NCBI GenBank assembly: GCA_039208375.1
Contig: JBCCRC010000011.1
Span: forward strand, 1 to 64,000
Source: JANQPC01 sp039208375
Lineage (GTDB): Bacteria; Pseudomonadota; Alphaproteobacteria; Rhodobacterales; Rhodobacteraceae
Length of the DNA: 64,000 bases
Direction: 5' to 3'
Shown here in pieces: positions 8,838 through 18,228 of the stretch; the stretch's first letter is position 1, and each line of letters begins with the position of its first letter. The position numbers and the translations under genes were made by a program. The notes under the pieces are model-generated. The model searched no databases. It was not told where the DNA came from and was given only the letters and a program-made list of their open reading frames with translations.

Positions 8838-9574
8838 GCACGCTGCTTGAGGTTTCAGGCGTCTCCGTATCCTTCGACGGGTTCAAGGCGATCAACAACC
8901 TTTCGTTTCAGATCGGCGAACGGGAGCTGCGCGCGGTAATCGGGCCGAACGGCGCGGGCAAGACCACGTTCATGGATATCGTCACTGGGAAAACCCGCCC
9001 CGATCAAGGCCGCGTGATCTGGGGGGAGAAAGCGCAATCGCTTCTTTCAATGTCTGAAAGCGCGATCGCGCGGGCAGGCGTGGGGCGCAAGTTCCAGCGA
9101 CCCACCGTGTTTGAAGATCAAAGCGTGGCCGACAACCTGATGATGGCCTTGAAGAAAGCGCGCGGGCCCTTCGCCGTGCTGCGCTTCAAACCTTCGGCGG
9201 CGGATCATGATCGGGTCACGGAACTGGCCGAAGAAATTGGGCTGACCCCAGCGCTGGCACGAAAGGCAGGCGAGCTGTCCCACGGCCAAAAGCAGTGGCT
9301 CGAAATCGGCATGCTTCTGGCACAAGAGCCGCGCCTATTGCTGGTGGACGAACCGGCGGCGGGCATGACTCCAGTTGAACGTGAGCACACGACAGAGCTT
9401 TTGGTTGAGGCGGCGAAAACCCGTTCGGTTGTTGTTGTGGAACATGACATGGAGTTCGTGCGGCGGCTTGGCTGCAAGGTGACGGTGCTACACGAGGGAT
9501 CGGTGCTGGCCGAAGGATCGATCGACCATGTGACAAAAGATGACCGGGTGATCGAGGTGTATCTTGGGCGCTGA
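8834..9574 (+). CDS. urtD: Urea ABC transporter ATP-binding protein UrtD
   Basis: A 246-residue LivG-type ATPase. The start is the ATG that overlaps the urtC stop (ATGA); an upstream open stretch in the same frame is a shadow of urtC. Walker A is GPNGAGKTTF, the Q-loop region is GVGRKFQRPTVFEDQSV, the signature is LSHGQKQWLEIGM (Ser-His-Gly-Gln variant typical of UrtD), Walker B is RLLLVDEPAAGM, and the H-loop is VVEHDMEFV. It energises urea import with UrtE. It overlaps the urtE start by 11 bp. Confidence 0.96.
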   Translation: MSTLLEVSGVSVSFDGFKAINNLSFQIGERELRAVIGPNGAGKTTFMDIVTGKTRPDQGRVIWGEKAQSLLSMSESAIARAGVGRKFQRPTVFEDQSVADNLMMALKKARGPFAVLRFKPSAADHDRVTELAEEIGLTPALARKAGELSHGQKQWLEIGMLLAQEPRLLLVDEPAAGMTPVEREHTTELLVEAAKTRSVVVVEHDMEFVRRLGCKVTVLHEGSVLAEGSIDHVTKDDRVIEVYLGR

Positions 9575-10271
9575 CTTGCTGGAGATCGAGGGGCTGACGC
9601 TTCACTACGGTGGCAGCCGCATTTTAAATGGGATCGACCTGTCCGCACGCGTGGGCGAGATCACCTGCGTCATGGGCACGAATGGCGTGGGCAAGACGAG
9701 CCTTTTGAAAGCGATCTCGGGCACACACCCGTTTTCGGCTGGGCGCTACCGCCTGGCCGGAGAACCTATCGAGCGTGCCACAGCCCACGCGTTGGCCCGC
9801 AAGGGCGTTGGCTACGTGCCGCAAGGGCGCGACATCTTTCCGTTGCTCACCGTGCAGGAAAACCTAGAGACAGGCTTTGCCTGCCTGCCGGCTACTGAGC
9901 GCCGGATTCCGGAAGAGATTTTTGAGCTCTTCCCGATCCTCAAGGAGTTTCTGGGCCGCCGTGGAGGCGATCTTTCAGGCGGCCAGCAACAGCAGCTCGC
10001 GATCGCGCGAGCGCTGATCGCGAAGCCGCGGCTCCTGCTGCTTGACGAGCCCACAGAGGGCATTCAGCCCAACATCATCCAGCAAATTGGTCGCGTGATC
10101 GACCACCTGCGCGAACAAGCACAAATGGCGATTGTGCTGGTAGAGCAGTACTTCAGCTTCGCCTATGACTTGGGCGACAGCTTCTATGTGATCGAACGCG
10201 GAACGAACCGCCTCAGCGGTCGGAAGGGCGAACTGGAGCGGGAGGCCTTGCTGGAAAGCGTTTCGGTCTAG
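9564..10271 (+). CDS. urtE: Urea ABC transporter ATP-binding protein UrtE
   Basis: A 235-residue LivF-type ATPase. Walker A is GTNGVGKTSLL, the signature is LSGGQQQQLAIARAL, Walker B is RLLLLDEPTEGI, and the H-loop is VLVEQYFSFA. It is the last gene of the urea importer. The start is uncertain: a TTG at 9564 has GAGGTG upstream with good spacing, but the TTG at 9576 gives the family-like N-terminus MLEIEG and would sit just after the urtD stop. No ATG is available in this region. No urease genes are in the window. Confidence 0.95.
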   Translation: MGADLLEIEGLTLHYGGSRILNGIDLSARVGEITCVMGTNGVGKTSLLKAISGTHPFSAGRYRLAGEPIERATAHALARKGVGYVPQGRDIFPLLTVQENLETGFACLPATERRIPEEIFELFPILKEFLGRRGGDLSGGQQQQLAIARALIAKPRLLLLDEPTEGIQPNIIQQIGRVIDHLREQAQMAIVLVEQYFSFAYDLGDSFYVIERGTNRLSGRKGELEREALLESVSV

Positions 10272-10281
10272 CCAGGCGGGC

Positions 10282-10296
10282 CGGGCAACGCGCCCG
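10282..10296. terminator. Possible small hairpin between convergent urtE and acs
   Basis: A 5-bp stem CGGGC/GCCCG with a five-base loop in the 35-bp space between the convergent urtE and acs genes. It has no T-run on either side. It may serve as a weak bidirectional stop, but this is inferred mainly from position. Confidence 0.3.
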
Positions 10297-10306
10297 ACCT
10301 CGCAGA

Positions 10307-12280
10307 TTATGTCTTGTTCATCCGGTTTTCGATCAGATCATCCACCACCGCCGGTTCAGCAAGCGTGGAGGTGTCGCCGAGCGCGCCGAAATCATCCTCG
10401 GCAATCTTGCGCAGGATGCGGCGCATGATCTTGCCCGAGCGGGTCTTCGGCAGGCCCGGCGCCCATTGGATAAGGTCCGGCGCCGCAATCGGGCCGATCT
10501 CCGTGCGCACCCAGGTGCGCAGTTCCTTGCGCAGTTCCTCAGTGGGCTCGACCCCGTTCATCAGCGTGACATAGCAGTAGATGCCCTGGCCCTTGATATC
10601 GTGCGGATAGCCCACCACTGCGGCTTCGGCCACCTGTGCGTGAGCCACTAGCGCGCTCTCCACCTCGGCCGTGCCCATCCGGTGGCCAGAGACGTTGATC
10701 ACGTCATCCACGCGGCCCGTGATCCAGTAGTACCCGTCGGCGTCGCGGCGGCAGCCATCCCCGGAGAAGTAGTATCCTTTGTAGTCGCTGAAGTAGGTTT
10801 TCATGAAGCGTTCATGATCACCGTAAACCGTACGCATCTGCCCCGGCCAGCTATCTGCGAGGCATAGCACACCCTCGGCCTCTGTGGTGTGGATCTCTTC
10901 GCCAGTATGGGGATCAAGCACCACAGGCTTCACCCCAAAGAAGGGAAGCGTGGCTGAACCGGGCTTTGTCGGCACCGCGCCCGGGAGCGGCGTGAGGAGA
11001 TGGCCGCCGGTTTCCGTTTGCCACCAGGTATCTACGATCGGGCAAGCGCCCTTTCCCACAATATCGTTGTACCAGTTCCAAGCCTCAGGGTTGATCGGCT
11101 CGCCCACCGTGCCCAGCAATTTCAGATCGGATAGATCGTATTTCTCGACCCACTCGTTCCCCTGCCCCATGAGCGCGCGGATTGCCGTGGGCGCGGTGTA
11201 GAATTGGTTGACCTTGTGCTTCTCACACACTGCCCAAAAGCGCCCTGCATCGGGATAGGTGGGCACGCCCTCGAACATCAGAGTCGTCGCACCGTTCGCA
11301 AGCGGGCCGTAGATGATGTAGCTGTGGCCCGTGACCCATCCCACATCGGCCGTACACCAGAACACATCGCCCTCGTGGTAATCGAACGTGTACTGATGCG
11401 TCATCGCGGCGTAGACAAGGTACCCGCCCGAACTGTGCACCACGCCCTTCGGCTGGCCGGTTGAACCAGAGGTGTAGAGAATGAAAAGCGGATCTTCGGC
11501 GCCCATTTCGATCGGGGCAGAGTGCGGATCGGCTTCCAGCGCCATTTCGTTGTAATCGAAATCGCGATCGGCGATCCACGTCGTCTGGTCACCCGTGCGG
11601 CGCACCATCAGGCATTTCACCGTGTCCTTACACGCCAGCAGCGCTTGATCGGTGTTCGATTTCAGTGGTGTTTTGCGGCCGCCGCGCGGCGCATAATCGG
11701 CGGTTATTACAACTTTCGCATCGGAACCGTTGATCCGTGCGGCCAGCGCATCGGGAGAAAAACCGGCGAAAACGATGGAATGGACTGCCCCGATCCGGGC
11801 ACAGGCTAGCATCGCATAGGCGGCTTCGGGGATCATCGGCAGGTAGAGCACCACGCGATCACCCTTCCGCACACCCAGATCCTCAAGGATATTGGCCATC
11901 TTACAGACGGCAGCGTGCAATTCGGTGTAGGTGATATGCTTGGCATCGTCGTTCGGATCATCGGGCTCCCATATAATCGCCGTCTGATCTCCGCGCGTGG
12001 CCAGATGCCGGTCGATGCAGTTGGCCGCCACGTTCAGCGTGCCGTCTTCAAACCATTTTATCGACACATCGCCAAACGCATAGTTGACGTTTTTCACGAT
12101 TGAGAATGGCTTGATCCAATCCACGCGCTTTCCATGCTCCGCCCAAAACGCCTCGGGATTGTCGATCGATGCCTTATACATCTCATCATAGGTCGCCCGG
12201 TCGGCATGGGCGGCAGAGACAAAGTCATCCGACGGCGGATAGATCGCTTCGCTGTTTGGCGCGGTGGTATCGGCGTTCAT
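10307..12280 (-). CDS. acs: Acetyl-coenzyme A synthetase
   Basis: A 657-residue AMP-forming enzyme converting acetate, ATP and CoA to acetyl-CoA. The ATG at 12280 was chosen because a strong AGGAGG lies just upstream and the N-terminus (MNADTTAPNSEAIYPPSDDF) is family-like; the frame stays open another 24 codons upstream. Core motifs are YTSGSTGQPKGVVHS (AMP binding), WWQTETGG, and the C-terminal catalytic lysine region LPKTRSGKIMRRIL, whose lysine is the known regulatory acetylation site in the family. Length matches Acs. It converges on urtE and has a 386-bp upstream region shared with the divergent DUF4864 gene. Confidence 0.97.
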   Translation of the reverse strand: MNADTTAPNSEAIYPPSDDFVSAAHADRATYDEMYKASIDNPEAFWAEHGKRVDWIKPFSIVKNVNYAFGDVSIKWFEDGTLNVAANCIDRHLATRGDQTAIIWEPDDPNDDAKHITYTELHAAVCKMANILEDLGVRKGDRVVLYLPMIPEAAYAMLACARIGAVHSIVFAGFSPDALAARINGSDAKVVITADYAPRGGRKTPLKSNTDQALLACKDTVKCLMVRRTGDQTTWIADRDFDYNEMALEADPHSAPIEMGAEDPLFILYTSGSTGQPKGVVHSSGGYLVYAAMTHQYTFDYHEGDVFWCTADVGWVTGHSYIIYGPLANGATTLMFEGVPTYPDAGRFWAVCEKHKVNQFYTAPTAIRALMGQGNEWVEKYDLSDLKLLGTVGEPINPEAWNWYNDIVGKGACPIVDTWWQTETGGHLLTPLPGAVPTKPGSATLPFFGVKPVVLDPHTGEEIHTTEAEGVLCLADSWPGQMRTVYGDHERFMKTYFSDYKGYYFSGDGCRRDADGYYWITGRVDDVINVSGHRMGTAEVESALVAHAQVAEAAVVGYPHDIKGQGIYCYVTLMNGVEPTEELRKELRTWVRTEIGPIAAPDLIQWAPGLPKTRSGKIMRRILRKIAEDDFGALGDTSTLAEPAVVDDLIENRMNKT

Positions 12281-12666
12281 GGGGCTCCTCCTCAGATCAG
12301 TCTTCCGCGTGCACGGCGTGCGCATGGTGCGTGTGTGCACGGTTACCTTCAAGCATAGCGAACCGGGCCTGACTTTGCTAGATTTCTGAAATTACAAGAT
12401 TTTTCGCAGGTCTGAGGACGATGAAAAACAAGCGGGATCGAATTGGGCTGGCGCGGGCGGCCAGAGCGTTGGAATTTCGGTGAGTTACCGCCGCAGCGCA
12501 ACCCGCTAACGGCCAAGTACACCGAAAGCGTCGTACAGAGCCGCGTCTGTGACATAACACCTCAGTTTACCGCTAACGGCTCTTTCCCCTGCCTCGCCAT
12601 AAGCAATTGACCGCTTGGTGCCCAAGGCTAACTCAAAGTTTATGACCTAATCATCGGAGCCACCCA
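12281..12666. other. Divergent intergenic region acs / DUF4864 gene
   Basis: This stretch holds no convincing ORF. It has an AT-rich patch around 12375-12410, likely part of the acs promoter region, and two copies of CCGCTAACGG (12503-12512 and 12570-12579), which may be a regulator half-site or coincidence. No structured RNA was recognised. Confidence 0.5.
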
Positions 12667-13074
12667 ATGCGCCTTTCTCACCTTGCGTTCGCCCTGCTTC
12701 TCGCACTTGCCATCCCGGCCTCTGCGGAAGATCGAAATCCGGTGATCGAAGGGGTGATTCAAAGCCAGATTGACGCTTTTCTAGCCGATGATTTCGAAAC
12801 AGCGTTCACCTACGCGTCGCCTATGATCCAGCGCGGCTTCGGCTCGTCCGAGCGGTTCGGCCAGATGGTGCGCCAAGGCTACCCGATGGTGTGGCGGCCA
12901 TCAGACGTGCGTTACCTCGACGTGGAAACGCGGGGGCCCTTCGACTACCAGAAGGTTTTGATTACAGACGACAAGGGTGTCCCGCACGTTCTGGAATATC
13001 AGATGATCGAAGATGACGGCGGCTATCAGATCAACGGCGTGCGGATCTTGCGAGCCGAAGCGCTTGGGGCGTGA
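12667..13074 (+). CDS. DUF4864 domain-containing exported protein
   Basis: A 135-residue protein with a clear Sec signal peptide (MRLSHLAFALLLALAIPASA, cleavage before EDRNP). The mature part has the DUF4864 pattern: QSQIDAFLADDFETAFTYASP, GSSERFGQMVRQGYPMVWRP, and a C-terminal beta-rich half with LEYQMIEDDGGYQINGVRIL. The fold resembles small NTF2-like or SnoaL-like periplasmic domains, but no activity is assigned. It abuts the convergent HugZ-like gene with no space between stop codons. Confidence 0.88.
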   Translation: MRLSHLAFALLLALAIPASAEDRNPVIEGVIQSQIDAFLADDFETAFTYASPMIQRGFGSSERFGQMVRQGYPMVWRPSDVRYLDVETRGPFDYQKVLITDDKGVPHVLEYQMIEDDGGYQINGVRILRAEALGA

Positions 13075-13578
13075 TCACGCCGGAGGCAGGCCCAGATCCT
13101 TGGGCACCAACACGAATGCTTTTCCAAAGCCGCCATTCAGATACGCACCTGTCACTTCAAGGGTAACAAGCGAAAAGTCGGCAAATCCGATATAGAGTTG
13201 TGCTTTGGGGTTCTGGCTGAGGTAGTGGGCCGCGAGCGCCTCAAACCCATCTTCCTTGTGCCGCAGGAAATGTGCCCGCGCCTGCAACGTTATGCGCGGA
13301 TGGGTCAGTGGATCGCCCTTCTCGCCTGGCTCGCCCACCAAAAGCGAGCAAATGGGATCTGCCTTCAGTGCCTTGGTATGATGGGAGAGGTCAGAGATCA
13401 GCGTGAGCGGCGCGCCCTCTGGCGTTCGGGCCACCGCAACTCGGCTTACAACAGGCGCACCGGTTTCGGGATCGCGCACGCCGAGCGCCCCGAAACGTGC
13501 CCCGTCCAAAAGTGAGCGCCCCAGATTGCGGGCCTCGTCATCCGTCGGGCGGATCGGTGATTTTTCGTTCATCTTCAT
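13075..13578 (-). CDS. HugZ/pyridoxamine-phosphate-oxidase-like flavin or haem-binding protein
   Basis: A 167-residue single-domain split-barrel protein. Features typical of the family are the N-terminal RSLLDGARFGALGVRDPETGAPVVSR strand pair, LISDLSHHTKALKADPICSLLVGEPGEKGDPL, and PRITLQARAHFL, which line the cofactor pocket in PNPOx-like folds. Relatives are annotated as pyridoxamine 5'-phosphate oxidase family or HugZ haem-utilisation proteins. No haem uptake genes lie nearby, so a haem role is not supported by context. The protein is probably cytoplasmic, as no signal peptide is visible. Confidence 0.85.
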   Translation of the reverse strand: MKMNEKSPIRPTDDEARNLGRSLLDGARFGALGVRDPETGAPVVSRVAVARTPEGAPLTLISDLSHHTKALKADPICSLLVGEPGEKGDPLTHPRITLQARAHFLRHKEDGFEALAAHYLSQNPKAQLYIGFADFSLVTLEVTGAYLNGGFGKAFVLVPKDLGLPPA

Positions 13579-13665
13579 GCCCTTCCGAAAGCATCGAATT
13601 TCTGATCGAGGTCAAGGCCCCGTGTGGCGCGGCTGCTAGAGTTGCGGCTCAGGAGGACGCACCCT

Positions 13666-14070
13666 ATGTACAAAAATATTCTCGTACCGGTCGCTGTCGA
13701 CCACCGGCCCAATACCGAAGATGCAATCGCAATTGCGCGTGCGCTGGCCGGACAAGACGGCAAAATCACGGCGCTTACCGTTTTGGAAGCCGTACCGGCC
13801 TTCATCATGAACGAGCTGCCCGAGGGGCAGATCGAGCAGAACAAGGAGGACATGCGCAAAGTGCTGAAGGAAATGGTGCATGGCGAGGATGTGGAGGTTG
13901 ACGTGGTTCTTGGCCACGCAGGGCGTACAATCAACGATTACGCTGACGAAAACGGCATAGACTGCATCGTGATTGCATCGCACCAGCCTGGGTTGCAGGA
14001 TTACTTTCTCGGATCCACCGCCGCGCGTGTGGTGCGCCACGCGCACTGCGCGGTTCACGTTCTGCGCTAG
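13666..14070 (+). CDS. Universal stress protein, UspA family
   Basis: A 134-residue cytoplasmic Usp domain. The ATG at 13666 is preceded by AGGAGG and gives the typical N-terminus MYKNILVPVAVDH. The ATP-binding signature region near the C-terminus (IVIASHQPG, then GSTAARVVRHAHCAVHVLR) follows the G-2X-G-9X-G-S/T pattern loosely: the first glycine segment reads HQPGLQDYFLGSTA, which suits the ATP-binding class. Such proteins are induced by starvation or stress. It is followed 2 bp later by the DUF427 gene, so the two are probably cotranscribed. Confidence 0.93.
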   Translation: MYKNILVPVAVDHRPNTEDAIAIARALAGQDGKITALTVLEAVPAFIMNELPEGQIEQNKEDMRKVLKEMVHGEDVEVDVVLGHAGRTINDYADENGIDCIVIASHQPGLQDYFLGSTAARVVRHAHCAVHVLR

Positions 14071-14072
14071 TC

Positions 14073-14549
14073 ATGGACGCGCTGCCACAGGAAAACGTCC
14101 AGGGTTATCCCAGACCGCCTGTGGTGCAGCCTGTCACTGAAGAGCTTCGCGTAGTGCTGGGTGGCGAGACGATTGCGAGCACTCAACGTGGCTGGCGTAT
14201 CCTCGAAACCCATCATGCCCCCACCTACTACTTCCCGCCGGGCGATATCGCCTCGGGCGTTCTGCGGCCCGCACGGGGGCGCAGCTTCTGCGAATGGAAG
14301 GGCCGCGCGCGGTATTGGACAGCCGAGGCAGGCGGCCATGTGGCCGAGGCGGCAGCGTGGAGCTATGATTTGCCCACCCGCCCTTTCGCGGGAATCGCGG
14401 GTTTCGTCGCCTTCTACGCACACGCCTTCGATGCCTGCTATGTCGGGCCCGAACGTGTAATCCCGCAGCCGGGCAGCTTCTATGGCGGCTGGGTAACGGC
14501 AAATCTTACTGGCGAGATCAAAGGAGCGCCTGGAACCGAGGGCTGGTAG
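14073..14549 (+). CDS. DUF427 domain-containing protein
   Basis: A 158-residue soluble protein. It shows the DUF427 pattern: RVVLGGETIASTQRGWRILE, then HHAPTYYFPPGDI, the conserved FCEWKGRARYW, and a C-terminal DACYVGPERVIPQPGSFYGGW. The family forms a small beta barrel with a conserved central pocket; its activity is not established. It is probably translated from the same mRNA as the upstream Usp gene. Nothing unusual is seen. Confidence 0.92.
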   Translation: MDALPQENVQGYPRPPVVQPVTEELRVVLGGETIASTQRGWRILETHHAPTYYFPPGDIASGVLRPARGRSFCEWKGRARYWTAEAGGHVAEAAAWSYDLPTRPFAGIAGFVAFYAHAFDACYVGPERVIPQPGSFYGGWVTANLTGEIKGAPGTEGW

Positions 14550-14680
14550 CCCAAGTCCGCCAGTGAACCAAGTGCTTCGCAAAACTCGGATCTGTTTCTA
14601 CACCATGTGCGGCTGAGCGCCTGCTCGCCTTCATTGCCAGCGGCGTGTTAGCACGAGAGCGCAAAGAAAGAGGAACGCGC

Positions 14681-15286
14681 ATGGTTCAGGATCTGCTGCG
14701 CCGCAATCGCGAATGGTCGGCCCGCCGAAGTGAGGAAGAGCCAGGGTATTTCCCGCGGCTCGCCACCCGACAAACGCCGGAGTTTTTCTGGATCGGTTGC
14801 GCAGACAGCCGGGTGCCCGCAAACGTGGTCGCCGGGCTCGATCCGGGCGAGGTGTTCGTGCACCGCAATGTGGCCAACGTGGTGCATTCAGCCGATATGA
14901 ACCTTCTTGCCACACTGGAATATGCCGTCGAGGCGCTCGGAATCCGCAAAGTGATCGTGTCCGGCCACTATGGCTGTGGCGGGGTGAAGGCAGCCATGGC
15001 TGATCTTTCGCATGCGCTTGCCGATCACTGGCTGGAACCCATTCGCCGCGAGGCCCGCCGCCATGGGGCCGAGCTTGAGGCGCTTTCGGGCGAGGATCGC
15101 GAAAACCGGTTGGCTGAGCTTAACGTGATTGCCGGTGTGCGCGCCGTGGCCGAAACGCCGATCCTGCGCAGCGCATGGGCACGCGGCGAGAATATCGTCG
15201 TTCACGGACTGATCTATGGCCTGAAAGACGGAATCCTGCGCAATCTCGAGTGCTCCGTTACCCGCGCCGATTACGCGAGGTGCTAG
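14681..15286 (+). CDS. Beta-class carbonic anhydrase
   Basis: A 201-residue zinc enzyme interconverting CO2 and bicarbonate. The start at 14681 was chosen for its family-like N-terminus (MVQDLLRRNREWS) and an AGAGGA upstream. Zinc ligands and catalytic dyad are present: Cys40-Ala-Asp42-Ser-Arg44 in IGCADSRVP, and His96 and Cys99 in SGHYGCGG. The C-terminal HGLIYGLKDGILRNL matches the bacterial plant-type subfamily. It overlaps the convergent exported-protein gene by 4 bp. It is likely cytoplasmic and supports carboxylases. Confidence 0.95.
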   Translation: MVQDLLRRNREWSARRSEEEPGYFPRLATRQTPEFFWIGCADSRVPANVVAGLDPGEVFVHRNVANVVHSADMNLLATLEYAVEALGIRKVIVSGHYGCGGVKAAMADLSHALADHWLEPIRREARRHGAELEALSGEDRENRLAELNVIAGVRAVAETPILRSAWARGENIVVHGLIYGLKDGILRNLECSVTRADYARC

Positions 15287-15717
15287 GCGACCCCGCCCTC
15301 GGTGCAATCCCGGAACTTCTGAACTTCCGGCGCCGCACCAGCCAGTGGGAAGCCTAGTTCCGTTTCACCCAGAATCGCCGTTGCCGTTGCGTTGAACTCA
15401 AGCCCGTCGAGCACGTTGCCGAAGCCTCGGTCGCTTACCGTGATTGCGCGGCCGCCCTCCGACAGCCGATGCCGGTTGGTGGAGATGGTCAGGCCCCGCG
15501 GGCCATCGAAGCGCATCGCGAAGACGGGCGCTTCGGGCCAGGCGGCATCGGTGCGCGTAACGGTGATGGCATAGGGCTCTTCCGCACGGACATCATAGGT
15601 TACGTCGAGGCGCGCCCCCGGTTCGGCATGTGAGAGGGTGCAAACGGGGGTTGGGCTGAACTCCCAAGCCGCGGCGGGCGTAGCGGTTAGGGCGATGAGG
15701 AAGATGACCGTGCGCAT
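15283..15717 (-). CDS. Exported protein of unknown function
   Basis: A 144-residue protein starting at the ATG at 15717, which yields a good signal peptide (MRTVIFLIALTATPAAA, cleavage before WEF). The open frame extends 33 codons upstream, but that part is not signal-like. The mature domain is beta-rich with one early and one late cysteine (TPVCTLSH, FRDCTEGG), possibly a disulfide. It contains FAMRFDGPRGLTISTNRHRL. I do not recognise a family; similar proteins occur in Rhodobacterales. It converges on the carbonic anhydrase gene. Confidence 0.75.
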   Translation of the reverse strand: MRTVIFLIALTATPAAAWEFSPTPVCTLSHAEPGARLDVTYDVRAEEPYAITVTRTDAAWPEAPVFAMRFDGPRGLTISTNRHRLSEGGRAITVSDRGFGNVLDGLEFNATATAILGETELGFPLAGAAPEVQKFRDCTEGGVA

Positions 15718-15852
15718 ACGTGAAAGGTAGTCGAGAGTAGCAGAGTTTCCATTTCCGTATAAACCGGCACATCCCTCACCGGATGGCTGCGCATCGCGAG
15801 GGAACAAACAACGCACCGATGGCCGGTGCTGCGTCTCGTTCCCTGCAGTCTT

Positions 15853-18048
15853 CTAGCGCTTCCGCCGCTTCACGTTTCCCCCGCGCTGGCCGGCACGGCC
15901 CGCCGTTGACCGCCCGCTGGCTTTCACTGCAGCTTCCGAAGCCGCCTCTACGGCGGATTGGCGGGCGAGCGGGTCGTCGGCCACCGCCAGATCCACGGCT
16001 TCGAGACGCTTGATCTCATCACGCAGGCGCGCGGCTTCTTCGAATTCAAGGTTCTCAGCCGCCTTGCGCATATCGGTGCGCATTCCCTCCAGCACCGTTT
16101 CGAGATTGCCGCCGTGGAGCGGCTTTTCGACCGTCGCGGTGACACGGTTCATGTCCACGTCGCCCTTGTAGAGGCCCGCGAGCACATCCTCGACATTCTT
16201 CTTCACCGTTTCCGGTGTGATCCCATGGGCCTCGTTATAGGCGATCTGCTTCTCGCGGCGGCGGTTGGTTTCGGCCAGCGCGCGCTCCATCGAACCGGTG
16301 ATGCGATCAGCGTACATGATTACGCGGCCCTCGGCGTTCCGCGCCGCGCGGCCGATCGTCTGGATCAGCGAGGTTTCCGAACGCAGGAAGCCTTCCTTAT
16401 CGGCATCGAGGATCGCCACAAGCCCGCATTCGGGGATATCGAGCCCCTCGCGCAGAAGGTTGATGCCAACCAGAACGTCAAATGCTCCGAGCCGCAGATC
16501 GCGCAGGATCTCGATCCGCTCCAGCGTATCGATATCGGAATGCATATAGCGCACTTTGATGCCCTGTTCGTGCAGGTATTCGGTGAGATCCTCGGCCATG
16601 CGCTTTGTCAGCGTGGTGACAAGCGTGCGAAATCCGTTGGCGGTGACCCGGCGCACCTCATCGAGCAGGTCGTCCACCTGCATCTCCACCGGCCGGATTT
16701 CCACCTCCGGATCCAGAAGGCCCGTGGGGCGGATAACCTGTTCGGTAAATACACCGCCCGATTGTTCCAACTCCCAAGCCGCAGGGGTGGCGGAAACGAA
16801 AACCGATTGCGGGCGCATCGCATCCCATTCCTCGAACTTGAGGGGTCGGTTATCCATGCAAGACGGCAAGCGGAAGCCGTGTTCGGCCAGGGTGAACTTG
16901 CGCCGGTAGTCGCCCCGATACATGCCGCCGATCTGCGGCACGCTGACATGGCTTTCATCAGCGAAGACGATGGCGTGATCGGGGATGAATTCAAACAGCG
17001 TCGGCGGCGGCTCGCCCGGGGCGCGGCCCGTGAGATAGCGTGAGTAGTTCTCGATCCCGTTGCACGATCCGGTCGCCTCAAGCATCTCCAGATCGAAGTT
17101 GGTGCGCTGCTCCAGCCGCTGCGCCTCTAAGAGCTTGCCCTCGCCCACGAGCTGATCGAGCCGCGTTTGCAGCTCTGTTTTAATCTTCTTCATGGCCTGC
17201 TGAAGCGTGGGCCGCGGCGTCACGTAGTGGGAATTGGCGTAGATGCGAATGCGATCGAACGTATCGGTCTTCGCTCCGGTCAGCGGATCGAACTCGGTAA
17301 TCCCCTCAAGCTCTTCGCCGAAGAAGCTGAGGCGCCATGCACGATCTTCGAGGTGGGCGGGCCATATCTCAAGGCCATCGCCGCGCACGCGGAAGCTGCC
17401 GCGCTGAAACGCCTGATCGTTGCGCCGGTATTGCTGGGCCACAAGATCGGCGATGACCTTGCGCTGATCGTATTCGCGCCCGGCATGCAAATCCTGTGTC
17501 ATCGCCCCGTAGGTTTCGACCGATCCGATGCCATAGATGCACGAAACCGAAGCGATGATGATGACGTCGTCACGTTCAAGAAGCGCCCTGGTGGCGGAAT
17601 GGCGCATCCGGTCGATCTGTTCGTTAATCTGCGATTCCTTTTCGATATACGTGTCGGACCGCGGAACGTAAGCCTCGGGCTGGTAGTAGTCATAGTAGCT
17701 GACGAAGTATTCCACAGCGTTTTCCGGGAAGAAGCCCTTGAATTCCCCGTAGAGCTGGGCCGCGAGCGTCTTGTTCGGCGCGAGGATGATCGCGGGGCGC
17801 TGCGTTTCCTCAATGACCTTCGCCATCGTGTACGTCTTGCCCGTGCCCGTTGCACCGAGAAGCACCTGATCCCGCTCGCCGCCAACAACACCTTGGGAGA
17901 GTTCCGCGATGGCCGTCGGCTGGTCGCCCGCAGGGCTAAATTCAGTATGCATCGCGAAGGCGCGCCCGCCCTCCAGCTTGTCACGCGTCCGCACATCGGG
18001 GGCGGCGGCATGGAGAACGGGCATGGCTTCGGGGGAGTTGTTGTGCAT
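15853..18048 (-). CDS. uvrB: Excinuclease ABC subunit B
   Basis: A 731-residue helicase-like damage-verification subunit of nucleotide excision repair. Walker A is LGATGTGKTYTMA near residue 63. The strand-separating beta hairpin has VSYYDYYQPEAYVP. Helicase motif II is in IVFADESHVSVPQ and motif VI in LIQTIGRAARNAEG. The C-terminal UvrC-binding motif (MRKAAENLEFEEAARLRDEI) is present, followed by a basic Arg/Lys-rich tail. Length is slightly longer than E. coli UvrB because of N- and C-terminal extensions. I looked for a GTTC-N7-GTTC SOS box upstream and did not find one. Confidence 0.98.
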   Translation of the reverse strand: MHNNSPEAMPVLHAAAPDVRTRDKLEGGRAFAMHTEFSPAGDQPTAIAELSQGVVGGERDQVLLGATGTGKTYTMAKVIEETQRPAIILAPNKTLAAQLYGEFKGFFPENAVEYFVSYYDYYQPEAYVPRSDTYIEKESQINEQIDRMRHSATRALLERDDVIIIASVSCIYGIGSVETYGAMTQDLHAGREYDQRKVIADLVAQQYRRNDQAFQRGSFRVRGDGLEIWPAHLEDRAWRLSFFGEELEGITEFDPLTGAKTDTFDRIRIYANSHYVTPRPTLQQAMKKIKTELQTRLDQLVGEGKLLEAQRLEQRTNFDLEMLEATGSCNGIENYSRYLTGRAPGEPPPTLFEFIPDHAIVFADESHVSVPQIGGMYRGDYRRKFTLAEHGFRLPSCMDNRPLKFEEWDAMRPQSVFVSATPAAWELEQSGGVFTEQVIRPTGLLDPEVEIRPVEMQVDDLLDEVRRVTANGFRTLVTTLTKRMAEDLTEYLHEQGIKVRYMHSDIDTLERIEILRDLRLGAFDVLVGINLLREGLDIPECGLVAILDADKEGFLRSETSLIQTIGRAARNAEGRVIMYADRITGSMERALAETNRRREKQIAYNEAHGITPETVKKNVEDVLAGLYKGDVDMNRVTATVEKPLHGGNLETVLEGMRTDMRKAAENLEFEEAARLRDEIKRLEAVDLAVADDPLARQSAVEAASEAAVKASGRSTAGRAGQRGGNVKRRKR

Positions 18049-18228
18049 GGTTCGGGCTCCGGCGGCTTACCCATCATTTGTTCGCGCGGGGCTCATGTTC
18101 AAGCCACATGCTGACGGGGGGTGTCAGGAGAGGTTCGCTAGGCTAGCCCGACCAACTCGGATTACTACTTCAGGTTGTTTTTTTCTTGACTTAACGCCTT
18201 ATGAGTGCATCTTAGGCACAGCAAGAAC

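Noticed and set aside
15958..17043. 361-codon open frame antisense to uvrB
   Set aside because: Lies entirely within uvrB and has no recognisable domain.
18049..18130. Possible SOS box upstream of uvrB
   Set aside because: Two GTTC half-sites are present but 13 bases apart, not the 7 expected for alphaproteobacterial LexA.
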